DNA of 64,000 nt. Origin: Strigamia acuminata (lineage: Eukaryota; Arthropoda; Chilopoda; Geophilomorpha; Linotaeniidae). Position 1 is the first letter of the stretch. Each line of letters starts with the position of its first letter. The notes beneath the pieces were generated by a model that was not told the origin of the DNA, ran no database searches, and was given only the letters and a program-made list of their open reading frames with translations. The stretch lies in NCBI GenBank assembly GCA_949358305.1, contig OX442321.1, forward strand, positions 4,985,605-5,049,604. The letters are read 5' to 3'. This document shows positions 23,382 through 33,623 of this stretch, in pieces. The position numbers and the translations under genes are program-made.

Positions 23382-24488
23382 ATGCAACCACAACACTTTG
23401 TCCAACCCAGCTGGAGCAAAAAAAGTATATAGAATAGAAATATAGCAAAATACTCACTGGAATTTCTGAATCACTTGTGTACAACTGCTCTTTTATTCTG
23501 TAGGATACACAATCAAAAGAAGTGCGAATAAGAGGTTCTTTATTCATAGAGGAAGTCATAATAAGAATAAAAAGTGGAAACCTGATCGAGTGACTTTCAA
23601 AACTGAAATCCTCGGCTACAAGTCAAACCAAAGCTATGTATATAATCTCTTGCGCTTTCTAGTCATTTCTCTCAGTACTCTCTCTTGCTCGTATCAAACT
23701 TACGATCGATTCAGCTATTTTCTATCTGCACCGATCGATACCCGAGTCAGTTTAATACACAGTTCATTCTTGAAGTTTCCATCTATAACCATGTGTCCTG
23801 GACTTTACAATTATGCTCCTTTAAATGACATAAGAAAGAAAAATAATGAGACACTGTATGATGATGCCTGCAATTACACGCGTATTCCTTCATCCAAAAG
23901 CGATGGAACCCATAATATTTCTACCTTTTGGGATCTCATGTCACTAGGTGAAACGCTGTCTGTTGAGCTCCTCAATACGGTAAAAAAAAAACACTCATTC
24001 TGCTGCTTTAACAAATGGATAAAAATATCTCCTTATTTCCAGAGAAACAAAATTGGTAACACAAGTTCGTACTCTTTTGTTAAAAGTGACACCAAAACAG
24101 TGTTCGGCACATGTTACACATATTCCATCAGTAAGTTTAACTGATTATGATTACAGGATCCAGTTGTTGTAACAATAAATTTTGAATGCTCAATTGCTTC
24201 TGTAGAAAATCTTGTTCGCTTTCAAAAAGATGAATTTCGGTTATTCTTCGTCTTTGCGGACTCCTTAAAAAATTGTAGTGAACCAAGGGACGTAGTACGG
24301 GTACGGATATCAACAAATAACTGAATAATATCGAATTACTTAGCCCGAGAAAATTTCTAAAAGGTGTGTTGTATTTAAAACAGTTTATGGTGCACCATGA
24401 TGAAGATATCATCAAATACAAGATAGGATCTGAGTTTATAGAAGTTGGTCGTAGGAACGACATATCATATGGTTTATCTGCAAAACGA
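23382..24488 (+). CDS. DEG/ENaC channel, 5' half (exons 1-5)
   Basis: Exons 23382-23424, 23504-23979, 24043-24130, 24206-24300 and 24384-24488, same structure and phases as the gene at 331. It encodes the N-terminus, TM1 (YVYNLLRFLVISLSTLSCSY), FPSITMCP and the ectodomain through FMVHHDEDIIKYK. Its own exons 6 and 7 are missing: soon after 24540 homology to the 331-type gene ends, and at about 24660 homology to the 8771-type gene begins, inside that gene's first intron. The 5' half is therefore joined to the 3' part of a different channel gene, described in the next entry. No stop codon interrupts these exons. Confidence 0.8.
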
Positions 24489-24731
24489 GTTCGTTTCTAT
24501 TGCCTAAGTTCCTACTTAAACCACTTCTGTAAAAGTTATGACTTTCAGAAAGTCTGCTTTGCTTCAAACCACTCACATTTATGTATGAAATTAGTTTTGA
24601 ATTAATTAGTCACATTTTTGACAAAAAATGACGAATGCCCCTATCCATAAAATGATCTTATTGACTCTGTAAATGCATTTAAACGATTATTACTGCCATT
24701 TTTCAAACTCCAACTACAAATTGCTTTTCAG

Positions 24732-25753
24732 AGATCGTCATTATTTATTAGAGGAAAATCATTTGATTTGCCATCAATTACCGATGAAACCGTCACAAAA
24801 ACAGTGCTTGGCACGTGCTTCACGTATTCCTTCAGTAAGATCAGTTTGAATTAGTTTTCTTTATCGCTATTATTGGTATTTTTCAGAAAAGCTTGTTCCT
24901 TTTCGAAAGGATGATTTCATCATTAAGTTTCTGTTTAAAAAAAGCTTAATACCACTTTGCAGACAGAGCAATACACTAGTATAAACCGATATTAAATTTC
25001 AATTCTGATGCACGAGATTAAAACGTTGTTTTTTCTATTGACAAGTTTTTATTGCATAATGATGATGACATTATTACTTACAAAATAATCTCTGGATTTA
25101 GAACACACTCGATTTCCAGCATTGTACAATATGGCTTGTCTGCTAAACTAGTTGAGTATTACGCATTTTTCCACCAAATCATTTCCTAACTGCTGTGCGA
25201 ATTTGCTTACAGTTTAAAAAGTTGAATCGAACCGAACAACCCTGCGATACAAATCAAGTTGTCAACGAGTGTCAATTAAATTGTATTGAAAAGACTTTGA
25301 AAAACATCAGCCATTGCAGGTACGACACTTTAAGTAAACCATTTCTGCACTCATCTTTTATTACTTTGTAATATTATTATTCACAGGTTGCCATTTACGT
25401 CATTTTCCGAACTGCCTCTGTGTGCTAACAAAAACAATGCAAATGCTACTTACGACAAATCAAATAAGCTGGCCTTAAATTTTGATTATTTGTTGAAATG
25501 CAATTGTCCTAAAAATTGCAACGAAGTTGCATACAGCGATCAATTGAAAAAGTTCGAAAAGAATGCCGATCGCAAATACTTAGGCTTCTTCTTTGAGAAT
25601 GATGTGATTGAGGAAATTGAAGAGTATTATAGTTACACATTGGTACCTTTTATCTGCGACGTTGGTGGGAATTTGGGGCTCTTTTTAGGGTTAAGCATCC
25701 CCGCTATATTTCAACTGGTTGAATCAATCTTCATTTATTTTTTAAAAAAGTGA
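24732..25753 (+). CDS. DEG/ENaC channel, 3' exons of a second type
   Basis: Exons 24732-24834, 24887-24978, 25046-25150, 25213-25319 and 25387-25753 correspond to exons 2-6 of the gene at 8771; its exon 1 is absent. All are open and phase-compatible with the upstream half. Splicing 23979 to 24732 would give a 430-aa channel; splicing 24488 to 25213 would give a 426-aa channel using the other ectodomain cassette. TM2 with CDVGGNLGLFLGLSIPAIF ends the protein. Read together, the two entries look like one fused gene with two alternative ectodomain cassettes. Which transcript is made cannot be told from DNA. Confidence 0.75.
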
Positions 25754-26975
25754 TGTGTTCTATGAAAATTCTGCACTTAATTTCACTCCTGATACATCAA
25801 GTAAAAATTTACTACAAATACACGTTTAACTAACTCAACTTAATCATTTTAAAATTAGCATTTCTATTACTGTGTTGATGTTGTAGTCTACATTGTTTCA
25901 AGTCGAGTACTGATGTTGTTCATTGTTCCAACTAAGTGTATTGCTGTTGTAAATTCTTTGTACTGATGCTTTGTATTGTTTCTGTTAGTGTTTTAAATCG
26001 ATTTTATTTCTGACCTATTGTAATTAGAGTTTAGACCTACTATTAAATTTTAACATTTAACGGATAAATCCTTACGTGGTTTAGTGGAAAGAAAACGCAA
26101 AAAAATTTTGTTGGGCAAATGTTTGATTCGTTTCCTCGAATGATCTGCAATTTGCAAAAAGTTGTTTATAAAGCGCACGAAGAGTTGCGAACACGTGCCC
26201 GATTCAAGAAGTAATGGAAGACTTAGAACGTGCTTGCGAGGAACACGAAATCCCGATTTTACCATTGACATTGGACTGAATTTAGCAAAATCAACTATAA
26301 AAAAAAATACCTATATTACTCCTCAAACCGACCCGGAATTCCCCTCATTTCTTTCAGTGCTCTCGCTTGTTGTTATCAAGAAAATATCAAATCACTCGGA
26401 ACCGAACTCGGAACTCAACCAACTCAAACATGGTTGGTGTAGAGAATAATCATTAGGTATGACGTATAATTACGTTTGGAAAAGAACAGTTTAATTAAAG
26501 CTTACCGGTACCGTAATCAGTCTATCCCGAGAAGGAACAAGTGTGAACTCTTCATTTTCACCGACGCCGGCGGTTCAATTGCGCCAAATCACGATCTAAA
26601 ATGAACAATTATTTTAGTTGTTATGGCAATCTGGATAACGCAGATCTGTGTAAACTGTATTGCAAAAATACCGATCATCTTCACGAAAAAACGATCTGCA
26701 AAACCTAACCTAATGGCTGCCGTGATGTTCTTAACCGCGCTTCTTTTAAGTCGACATCTGTGATTGGTCGAGTCTCGTGTGACGTCATATTTCGCAACAA
26801 ACTCTACAAACATAAACAATCATGGTTTTTAGATCAAAATTGAAGGGAAATAATATGAATCATATAATTTTTAAATTTAAATTTGCAAGTACCAACTAAC
26901 TAATTACACTAACTGATTATATAGAGTAAAATATCAAAAAATGATAAACCGGACACTTGTATTTTTAAAAAATTT
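25754..26975. other. Intergenic, duplicated-block marker before gene E
   Basis: Channel 3' flank to about 26270, then at 26310-26720 the third copy of the 3150-3600 segment with its decayed TM1 scrap (TTTCTTTCAGTGCTCTCGCT). No intact gene seen. Confidence 0.55.
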
Positions 26976-26980
26976 CCAAC

Positions 26981-27025
26981 CGGCAGCGCTAGCTTGCGGA
27001 AGAATTCGAAACCATTTCAGCCAAA
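26981..27025 (+). promoter_or_regulatory. BTB-family promoter block (gene E)
   Basis: CGGCAGCGCTAGCTTGCGGA followed by TTCGAAACC where other copies have TTTAAAACC, so the TATA-like box is altered. The 5' UTR intron (27105-27168) follows. Confidence 0.55.
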
Positions 27026-27182
27026 ACAAGACCAACGAGCTGTATTCAAGTGCCCAAAAAATCAAGACGGGACACTACTGATTGGATTGCGTCAATTTTC
27101 AAACGTTTGTATAGCTGTGTAAACAATAATCATTAATAACAATAATACGTTCGTTTTCTCTTTTACAGAAAAAATTGTCCAA

Positions 27183-28058
27183 ATGGCCGAACACCACAAA
27201 CAGGTGCTATTGAAGATGGAAGAATTCCGTCAATACCAAACGTCTACCGATATCGTCATGGAGTGCGAAGGAGGCCTTGTCCACGCTCATCGCAACATTC
27301 TAATGGCTGCTTCTCCATATTTTGAGAAGATGTTCACCGTCGATATGTCGGAGAAAAATACAGGCTGCGTTCAATTTCCAAAAATTTCAAGGAAGGTGAT
27401 CGATATGATCGTCAAATATCTCTACGTCGCTCGCATTCCAAATTTGGATACCGATTGCGACTCCTTACGAGAGTTGATCGCAACTAGTCATTTGATGGAT
27501 CTGGGTGATTTCCTCATCAAGTGCTGGAAAAGGAGTTGCCGTGACGTAAACGTAGAAACATTTGCCAACTTGTGGGCTGTCGGAGCCGATTTTGATTTGG
27601 AAAAAGAAGGCGCGCTCGAAAGTTATGCTCAAAATAATCTTGAGAAAATTTCAAAAAATGCAAATCTACAGGATTTAACTGAAACTCAGATGTTTAAGCT
27701 GATCGAATGCATCAAACATCTTTGCGTAGATTGCATTCGATGTATTTTCAAGTGGAAATCAACTGGCAACGATGAAGTTGCCGTTAAGTTACTTGAGAAA
27801 GTTAACCTGCAGCATTTGGATGACGAATCCTTGAACAATTTGTTAACTAGTGATTGCAGCAACGAGAAGAAGGATACTGTTGAAAAATGTCTGATGCAAG
27901 AGGCTGTGACGCGTTTTCCCAAATTGCCCGAACAAAAGATAAATATTTGTAAAGAGATAATTGCAAAATGTGAGGCAAGAATACCAAGCACGTATTACGG
28001 CGCTGACGTAGAAAACTATAAAACTATACAGGTTTTATGCAATCAATTATTGGAATAA
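27183..28058 (+). CDS. BTB-domain protein E, intact
   Basis: A 291-aa protein starting MAEHHKQVLLKMEEFRQYQ, 14 bases after the 5' UTR intron acceptor. BTB residues about 12-118 contain VHAHRNILMAASPYFEKMF and VIDMIVKYLYVARI; the BACK-like tail has LWAVGADFDLEKEG and LLEKVNLQHLDDESLNNLL. The N-terminal two thirds match gene F almost exactly, whereas the C-terminal third (EKCLMQEA, KEIIAKC) is closer to gene G. E is therefore a likely gene-conversion or recombination product. Cullin-3 adaptor by family; substrate unknown. Confidence 0.9.
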   Translation: MAEHHKQVLLKMEEFRQYQTSTDIVMECEGGLVHAHRNILMAASPYFEKMFTVDMSEKNTGCVQFPKISRKVIDMIVKYLYVARIPNLDTDCDSLRELIATSHLMDLGDFLIKCWKRSCRDVNVETFANLWAVGADFDLEKEGALESYAQNNLEKISKNANLQDLTETQMFKLIECIKHLCVDCIRCIFKWKSTGNDEVAVKLLEKVNLQHLDDESLNNLLTSDCSNEKKDTVEKCLMQEAVTRFPKLPEQKINICKEIIAKCEARIPSTYYGADVENYKTIQVLCNQLLE

Positions 28059-28860
28059 CGCAACCTTTATCCCACCAAATTCATGGATAACTAAATTAAG
28101 AATTCTTTTTTTGTTTAGAAAATAATGTAAGCGTGACAAAATGTACCAATGTTTTTTTTTTAAAAATTGCTGCTTGTGTTTCGTTTGTTTGGATTAAAAT
28201 GTTAATGTATTTATATAATTTCCCGTACGATGGACCTTGTTAGTGATAAAAAAAAAAATACACATTTGGCATTTGGCGTCAAAATTTACTTGAAATTGGA
28301 AGTTGAGATTGTTTGATTCACATCCAAAAGAAAAGAAGACTGTAGAATGATTGCAAGCTTTTGATATAAAATGTTCAGATAATCGTTTCAAAACCATCAG
28401 AATCATGAGAAAATACAACAAAAAAATGTCCAAATAATCTTTTATTCCATTTCCCCATTTATCAGCTACAATGACCAAAATTTCCACACATTAAACTCAC
28501 TCAGAACCCAACTGTAGTGAATAATGAACAATCATGCCGGGTAATTTACAATTGTGTGCGTGTAAAAGGATAATTTAAATAAAGCTTACAGTGACTGTAA
28601 TATTCAATTCTTTCAATGCACCAACAAATGCGTTAACTTTTTAATTTTTAGTCTAATATCACACATCACTGCGGCAAATTTACGATCCAACAGAACAAGC
28701 ATAAACAATCATGGGTTTTGATAAAAATTGAAAGACTAAAATAATCGATGTTTGCTGAACAGAGGAGAATAATAAAAATTGCTTCCCGGTACAGGTACCG
28801 AAGTACGAGAATCCAACCCAAAATGCAACACACGTCCTTGGTGCAGCACTCATTTTCAAT
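28059..28860. other. 3' flank of gene E with relics
   Basis: At about 28300-28410 the I-type BTB relic is present again (cttttgatataaaatgtt). 28490-28660 copies 13020-13200. 28690-28800 is a piece of the B/H-type upstream region. No gene. Confidence 0.5.
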
Positions 28861-28865
28861 TCTCA

Positions 28866-28960
28866 ACAGGCAGCTCTATCTAGCGGAAGATTTTAAAACT
28901 ATTTAAGCTGATGCAAGACCCAAACCAAAACCAAAACCAACTTGATTTTCTAGTTTTATT
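28866..28960 (+). promoter_or_regulatory. First of two BTB promoters before gene F (J/L type)
   Basis: CAGGCAGCTCTATCTAGCGG, then TTTTAAAA at 28891-28898 and GCTGATGCAAGACC. The following DNA (cttctgaatgagtcgcgtgaattttccaag then GTTTGT) is the first exon and donor used by genes J and L. Confidence 0.5.
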
Positions 28961-29049
28961 CAACCAGCAAACTTCTGAATGAGTCGCGTGAATTTTCCAA
29001 GGTTTGTACAACAGTGTTTACTTTAATAATTACTTGAAGAGTTATTTTT

Positions 29050-29125
29050 CGAGAATTTAAAACCATTCCAGCTGATTCAAGAGCCCAAGAACAAAGTCAA
29101 GAAACTACCGATTAATTAACTCGCG
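29050..29125 (+). promoter_or_regulatory. Second BTB promoter before gene F (A type)
   Basis: GAGAATTTAAAACCATTCCA with TTTAAAA at 29056-29062 matches the promoter of genes A, C and G, lacking the upstream GCAGCGCTA part. It is joined to the E-type 5' UTR intron, so gene F has a composite upstream region with two possible first exons. Confidence 0.5.
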
Positions 29126-29216
29126 CTAATTTTCAAACGTTTGTATAGCTGTGTAAACAATAATCATTAATAACAATAATACGTTCGTTTTCTCTTTTAC
29201 AGAAAAAATTATACAA

Positions 29217-30104
29217 ATGGCCGAACACCACAAACAGGTGGTACTAAAGATGGAAGAATTCCGTCAATACCAAACGTCAACCGATATCGTAATGGAGTGC
29301 GAAGGAGGCCTTGTCCACGCTCATCGCTGCATTTTAATGGCTGCCTCTCCATATTTTGAGAAGATGTTCACCGTTGATATGTCTGAGAAAAATACAGGCC
29401 ACGTTCAATTTCCAAAAATTTCAAGGAAGGTGATCGATATGATCGTCAAATATCTCTATGTCGCTCGCATCCCAAATTTGGATACCGATTGCGACTCCTT
29501 ACGAGAGTTGATCGCAACTAGTCATTTGATGGATCTGGGTGATTTCCTCATCAAGTGCTGGAAAAGGAGTTGCCGTGACGTAAACGTAGAAACATTTGCC
29601 AACTTGTGGGCTGTCGGAGCCGATTTTGATTTGGAAAAAGAAGGCTCGATCCAAAGTTATGCTCAAAATAATCTCGAGGAAATTTCAAAATCCGCAAATC
29701 TTCAAGTTTTAACCGAAAGTCAGATGGTTAAACTGCTCGAATGTATTGACAAACAAATATTTTGCGAACAATGCATTCGATGCATCTTCAAGTGGAAATC
29801 GAGCAGTGACGAAGAATTTGCGGTTCAGTTACTTGAGAAACTTGACCTGCAGCATTTAGGCGATGCATCGTTGCACAACTTGATAACGACTAATTGTAGC
29901 AACGACGAGATGGATACTATTGAAAAAATTCTCACTCAAGAATCTGTGCTACGTTTCCCCGAAGTTTGCGAAGAGAAAAGAATACTTTGTAAAGAGATAA
30001 TTGCTCATTGTGATGCGTCCAGTGCGTCCCACTCCAGCTACTCGTGTACTGCAATACCAGCCTTGCAAAAGATAAAAGCTATTTGCGATAAAGTATTGGA
30101 ATAA
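29217..30104 (+). CDS. BTB-domain protein F, intact
   Basis: A 295-aa protein starting MAEHHKQVVLKMEEFRQYQ after a 5' UTR intron ending at 29202. BTB with VHAHRCILMAASPYFEKMF, then the BACK-like tail, with a C-terminal segment (EVCEEKRILCKEIIAHCDAS) unlike gene E. Nearly identical to gene E from residue 1 to about 180, then diverging sharply, which indicates recent exchange between the two neighbours. Family role as for the other copies. Confidence 0.9.
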   Translation: MAEHHKQVVLKMEEFRQYQTSTDIVMECEGGLVHAHRCILMAASPYFEKMFTVDMSEKNTGHVQFPKISRKVIDMIVKYLYVARIPNLDTDCDSLRELIATSHLMDLGDFLIKCWKRSCRDVNVETFANLWAVGADFDLEKEGSIQSYAQNNLEEISKSANLQVLTESQMVKLLECIDKQIFCEQCIRCIFKWKSSSDEEFAVQLLEKLDLQHLGDASLHNLITTNCSNDEMDTIEKILTQESVLRFPEVCEEKRILCKEIIAHCDASSASHSSYSCTAIPALQKIKAICDKVLE

Positions 30105-30765
30105 CTGAACATTTATCCCACTACATTCGTGGATAAATAAATTTATAAAAGTTTTTTTTTTGCTTTGAAATCATGTAAGAGAAAAATATTTTTTCAAAAT
30201 TAATTTTTTTCTTCTAATGTATCATTAATAATCAAAGATTCCTCCTTGTATTTCATTTGTTTGTATTAAAATTCTCTTAATTTTTCCAGTCAAATAAAAT
30301 AATTAATCATATTACTGGTATTATAAAACTAAAAAAAAAATAAAATAATGAAATTAAATTAAAAAATAAAATAAAATTATTAAAAAAAAATTAAAAAATA
30401 AAATAAAATTATTAAAAAAAAATTAAAAAATAAAATAAAATTATTAAAAAAAAATTAAAAAATAAAATAATAAAATTAAATTAAATAATAAAATTAAAAT
30501 AATAAAATAAAAATAATAACTATAAAACACTTTTCCACTGCAGTAATGTTCATAACCATGCTTCTTTAAGTCGAGATCTGTGATTGGTCGAGTCTATTGT
30601 GATGTCATATTTCTTATCAATCAAACACTACAAGCGAAAACAATAGTGGATTTTTGATAAAAATTGAATGAAAAAATAATGTGAATCACACAATTTTAAG
30701 TTTCAAGCATTGGATGCATTGTTGTTGCACGAAATGCTTTACGGTATCGCCGATTTTCAACATTT
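30105..30765. repeat. Intergenic with A/T tandem repeat at 30330-30520
   Basis: The core is about four copies of a 32-bp unit of the form TTAAAAAATAAAATAAAATT plus A-runs, followed by a copy of the region upstream of gene A (3600-3850). No gene. Confidence 0.7.
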
Positions 30766-30769
30766 TCAA

Positions 30770-30815
30770 CAGGCAGCGCTAGCTAGCGGGAGAATTTATA
30801 ACCATTCAGCTGATG
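30770..30815 (+). promoter_or_regulatory. BTB-family promoter block (gene G)
   Basis: CAGGCAGCGCTAGCTAGCGG followed by TTTATAA at 30795-30801, the most canonical TATA-like box among the copies. Confidence 0.6.
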
Positions 30816-30949
30816 CAAGAGCCCAAGAACAAAATCAGCAAACTACCGATTAATTAACTGGCGCTAACTTTCAAAGGTTTGTATTGCTGTGTTCCCATAG
30901 GAAATACTTTAAGAATACTTTATATTATTTTTTCCAGAAAAGAAAACAA

Positions 30950-31816
30950 ATGGCGCCCGCACAATTGACAGCGAAGATGGAAGAAATGCGACAAAACCAA
31001 TTTAGCACCGACGTAGTGATGAAATGCGAAGGAGGCGACGTCCACGCCCATCGGTTCGTCTTAATGGCCGCTTCTCCGTACTTTGAGAAGATGTTCACCG
31101 TTGATATGTCGGAGAAAAACACCGGATGCGTTCAATTTCCAACAATTTCGTCTAAAGTGATCGATATGATCGTCAAATATCTCTACGTCTCTCACATCCC
31201 AAATTTGGAAACCGATTGCGACTCCTTACGAGAGTTGATTGTAACAAGTCGGATGATGGATCTAGAAGATTTGGTCGTCGACTGCTGGAAATGGAGTTGC
31301 CGAGAAGTAAATGTTGAAACATTTGTCGCATTGTGGGCTGTCGGAACTGATTTTGAATTGGAAAAACAAGGTTCGATCTCAAGCTTCGTCCAGAAAAACA
31401 TTCAAGACATTTGCAAAATTGCAAATCTTGATAATTTAACCGAAAGTCAGATGATTAAACTGATCGAGTGTGTTGACCGAGAAAAATTTTGCTGCGCATG
31501 CATCCAATGTATCTTTACCTGGAAATCGAGCGGCGGCAAAGGAGTTGCCCTTAAGTTACTTGAGAAACTTAACCTGCAGCATTTGGACGACGAATCCTTG
31601 AATAATTTGTTAACGAGTAATTGCCGCAACGAGAAGGATACTGTTGAAAAATGTTTGATGCAAGAGGCTGCGGCACGTTTTCCCAAATTATCCGAAAAAA
31701 TGATAAATATTTGTAAAGAGATAATTGCAAAATGTGATGAAGGATGCGGTTACTACTCTGACAAAGAAGCAGCCTTGAAAAGTATAAAAGTTTTATGCAA
31801 TAAATTATTGGAATAA
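30950..31816 (+). CDS. BTB-domain protein G, intact
   Basis: A 288-aa protein starting MAPAQLTAKMEEMRQNQ, 13 bases after the 5' UTR intron acceptor TTTTTTCCAG; the open frame extends 22 codons upstream through intron DNA and should not be included. BTB residues about 10-115 (VHAHRFVLMAASPYFEKMF), BACK-like tail with WKSSGGKGVALKLLEKLNLQ, C-terminus IIAKCDEGCGYYSDKEAALK. It is the full-length relative of shortened gene A and deleted gene C, and shows what they lost. Confidence 0.9.
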   Translation: MAPAQLTAKMEEMRQNQFSTDVVMKCEGGDVHAHRFVLMAASPYFEKMFTVDMSEKNTGCVQFPTISSKVIDMIVKYLYVSHIPNLETDCDSLRELIVTSRMMDLEDLVVDCWKWSCREVNVETFVALWAVGTDFELEKQGSISSFVQKNIQDICKIANLDNLTESQMIKLIECVDREKFCCACIQCIFTWKSSGGKGVALKLLEKLNLQHLDDESLNNLLTSNCRNEKDTVEKCLMQEAAARFPKLSEKMINICKEIIAKCDEGCGYYSDKEAALKSIKVLCNKLLE

Positions 31817-32094
31817 CGCAACATTTATCCCACCAAATTCATGGATAACTACCGGTATACATTAAGAATTCTTTTTTTGTTTAGAAAATAATGTAAGCCG
31901 AAAAAAATGTACCCATCTTTTTTTTTGAAAAATTGTTGCTTGTATTTCGTTTGTTTGGATTAAAATGTTGATGTATTCATTTAAATAATCTTTTATTCCA
32001 TTTCCCCCACCTATCAGGTACAAATACCAAAATTTCCATACATTAAAATACTTTCGAAATTATTAAAATTCTTAAATTACTTAAATTACTCAAT

Positions 32095-32420
32095 CGAGCA
32101 TCAAACTTTTGCGACGCCATTCAAATTGTAAGCCAGCACAAAACCAACTGCTTTGAAATATTTCTGAATAACATGTCCTAAAATATGCGGAAAAACATTT
32201 AAAGAAGACCAAGCAACGTGCAAATTCCTCCCATTTAACCTTCTCGTTTGATGATAATGCAATTGAAGAAATTGAGAAGCATTACAGCTACTCTTTGGTG
32301 TTTTTGATGTGCAATGTCGGTGGCAGTTTGGGTCTCCTTTTAGGATTGAAGCTCCCTGCCATATTTAAGCTTGCAGATTCAATCATTGTATTCTTTTTCA
32401 GTTTTAAAGAATTAAAATAA
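32095..32420 (+). pseudogene. DEG/ENaC pseudogene, exons 6 and 7
   Basis: Exon 6 relic (TTTTGCGACGCCATTCAAAT) followed without a proper intron by exon 7: DDNAIEEIEKHYSYSLVFLM and GSLGLLLGLKLPAIF, ending FKELK-stop. The filter motif GLFLGLS is changed to GLLLGLK, and exon 7 begins in the middle. It is the 3' remnant of a 331-type channel gene, kept beside BTB gene G. Confidence 0.75.
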
Positions 32421-32742
32421 ACCTAATATTGTAAAATACAAATTCCATTAAATTCAGCACAAAACTTAATGACTAAATATTAATATTTTACACCTACACT
32501 ATTTAAATGTTATCACATAGTATTAGAAACGTTTGAATGATGTCAAAGCATGTTTGTATTAAATGATTATCTCTCGTATGTGTTGTTTATTTGAAAAATA
32601 ATAAAATGTGCGGGCCTCTATTAGACCGCGGGTCCCCAATAGAGTGCGGGAATGTAATTTTTTACAGTCAATGTCAATGTTTCTATTAGACCGTTGGTCT
32701 CCAATAGAGGGCTGCCCATACTGCACGGGTGCACAATGAGAG
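32421..32742. other. 3' flank of channel pseudogene and short repeat
   Basis: Copy of the 2030-2200 flank to about 32600, then two copies of CTATTAGACCGNGGGTC...CCAATAGAG (32620-32660 and 32690-32710), an unidentified short repeat. No gene. Confidence 0.45.
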
Positions 32743-32750
32743 AAAATACC

Positions 32751-33605
32751 GGGGTGGCGCTACTGTCGCGAAAAAATATATCGCGAAAATGGGAAACGCG
32801 ATTTTCGCGATTACAAAATTAAGGAAAGGTAATCGCGAATAATCTAATCGCGAAAACTATATCGCGAAAATGGAAAAACGCTAAAAATATATCGCGAAAA
32901 TAGTTAAACGCGAAAAAAGAAAATCGCGAAAAAAGTAAACGCGAAACTGTGCATGGAATTCCCGAACATCACTGACGAACGGGCGGGTGCACGCCCGCGA
33001 TCGGTCGGCATGCCCTTCCCACACTAGTTCCCGCACCACCGGCGCTTCGACGGACCCGTCCCGACGTACACCGAGGTGTACTCCGGCTGCCCGGACCGCT
33101 TCTTGCCCGTCGATCCGCTGCACAACCCCGGGGGCGTCAAGTGCGGGCCTCGGTGCGCTGACGACGTGTTTTTCCGGCGCAAGCAGTTTGCCGCCGTCTG
33201 GATGGACATTTGGGCCAGTTTGTGCTTCCTGTCCACACTGTTCATGCTCCTCACTTTCGCCATCAACCACGTTCGCTTCCACTGAGTTCGTCAGGTGGAC
33301 TCTCAACTGCCAAAGTGACTTGTGGTCACGTTGGCGAGCCGTGACACGGGATCACGTCTCGGATACGAAATTTATCAAATTTTTTAGCAATTTCAAATTC
33401 GCGATTTAATTGCACACGCAATTATATCGCGAATCGCGGTACAGAAATTCGCGGTAGCCCGTATTCGCGACACTTGGTACAACGGTATTATAGATTCGCG
33501 TTTTATGGATTCGCGATTGTTGTTTTCGCGATTTCTGGATTCGCGATATATTTTTCGCGATTTCTGGATTCGCGATATAATTTTTCGCGACTGTAAATGC
33601 GCCCC
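32751..33605 (+). mobile_element. DNA transposon (8-bp TSD) carrying a host gene fragment
   Basis: Bounded by AAAATACC duplications (32743-32750 and 33606-33613). Termini GGGGTGGCGCTACTGTCGCG and, on the reverse strand, GGGGCGCATTTACAGTCGCG are imperfect inverted repeats leading into TCGCGA-rich subterminal DNA. The paralogous block at about 5465 reads straight through (gaaataccaatgcggaatg), an empty site. An 8-bp duplication fits hAT, P or Merlin; the superfamily is not settled. The interior about 32955-33350 is GC-rich and encodes part of a Frizzled-like receptor, unlike anything else here. No transposase. Confidence 0.82.
32959..33285 (+). pseudogene. Captured Frizzled-family receptor fragment
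   Basis: In the + frame, after a stop at 33025-33027, the sequence reads through SGCPDRFLPVDP, CGPRCADDVFFRRKQFAAVW and DIWASLCFLSTLFMLLTFAI to NHVRFH-stop. This is the linker plus TM1 arrangement of Frizzled receptors (compare the conserved W-x-GVWSVLCxxSTLFTVLT and xRF that precede YPERP). The conserved YPERP is replaced by a stop, and neither the full cysteine-rich domain nor TM2-7 is present. High GC suggests origin from a gene elsewhere in the genome. Non-functional as a receptor. Confidence 0.75.
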
Positions 33606-33623
33606 AAAATACCAATGCGGAAT

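Noticed and set aside
32881-33409. Three ORFs antisense to or overlapping the Frizzled fragment
   Set aside because: Shadow frames of a GC-rich insert; only the + frame from 33028 to 33285 shows family similarity.
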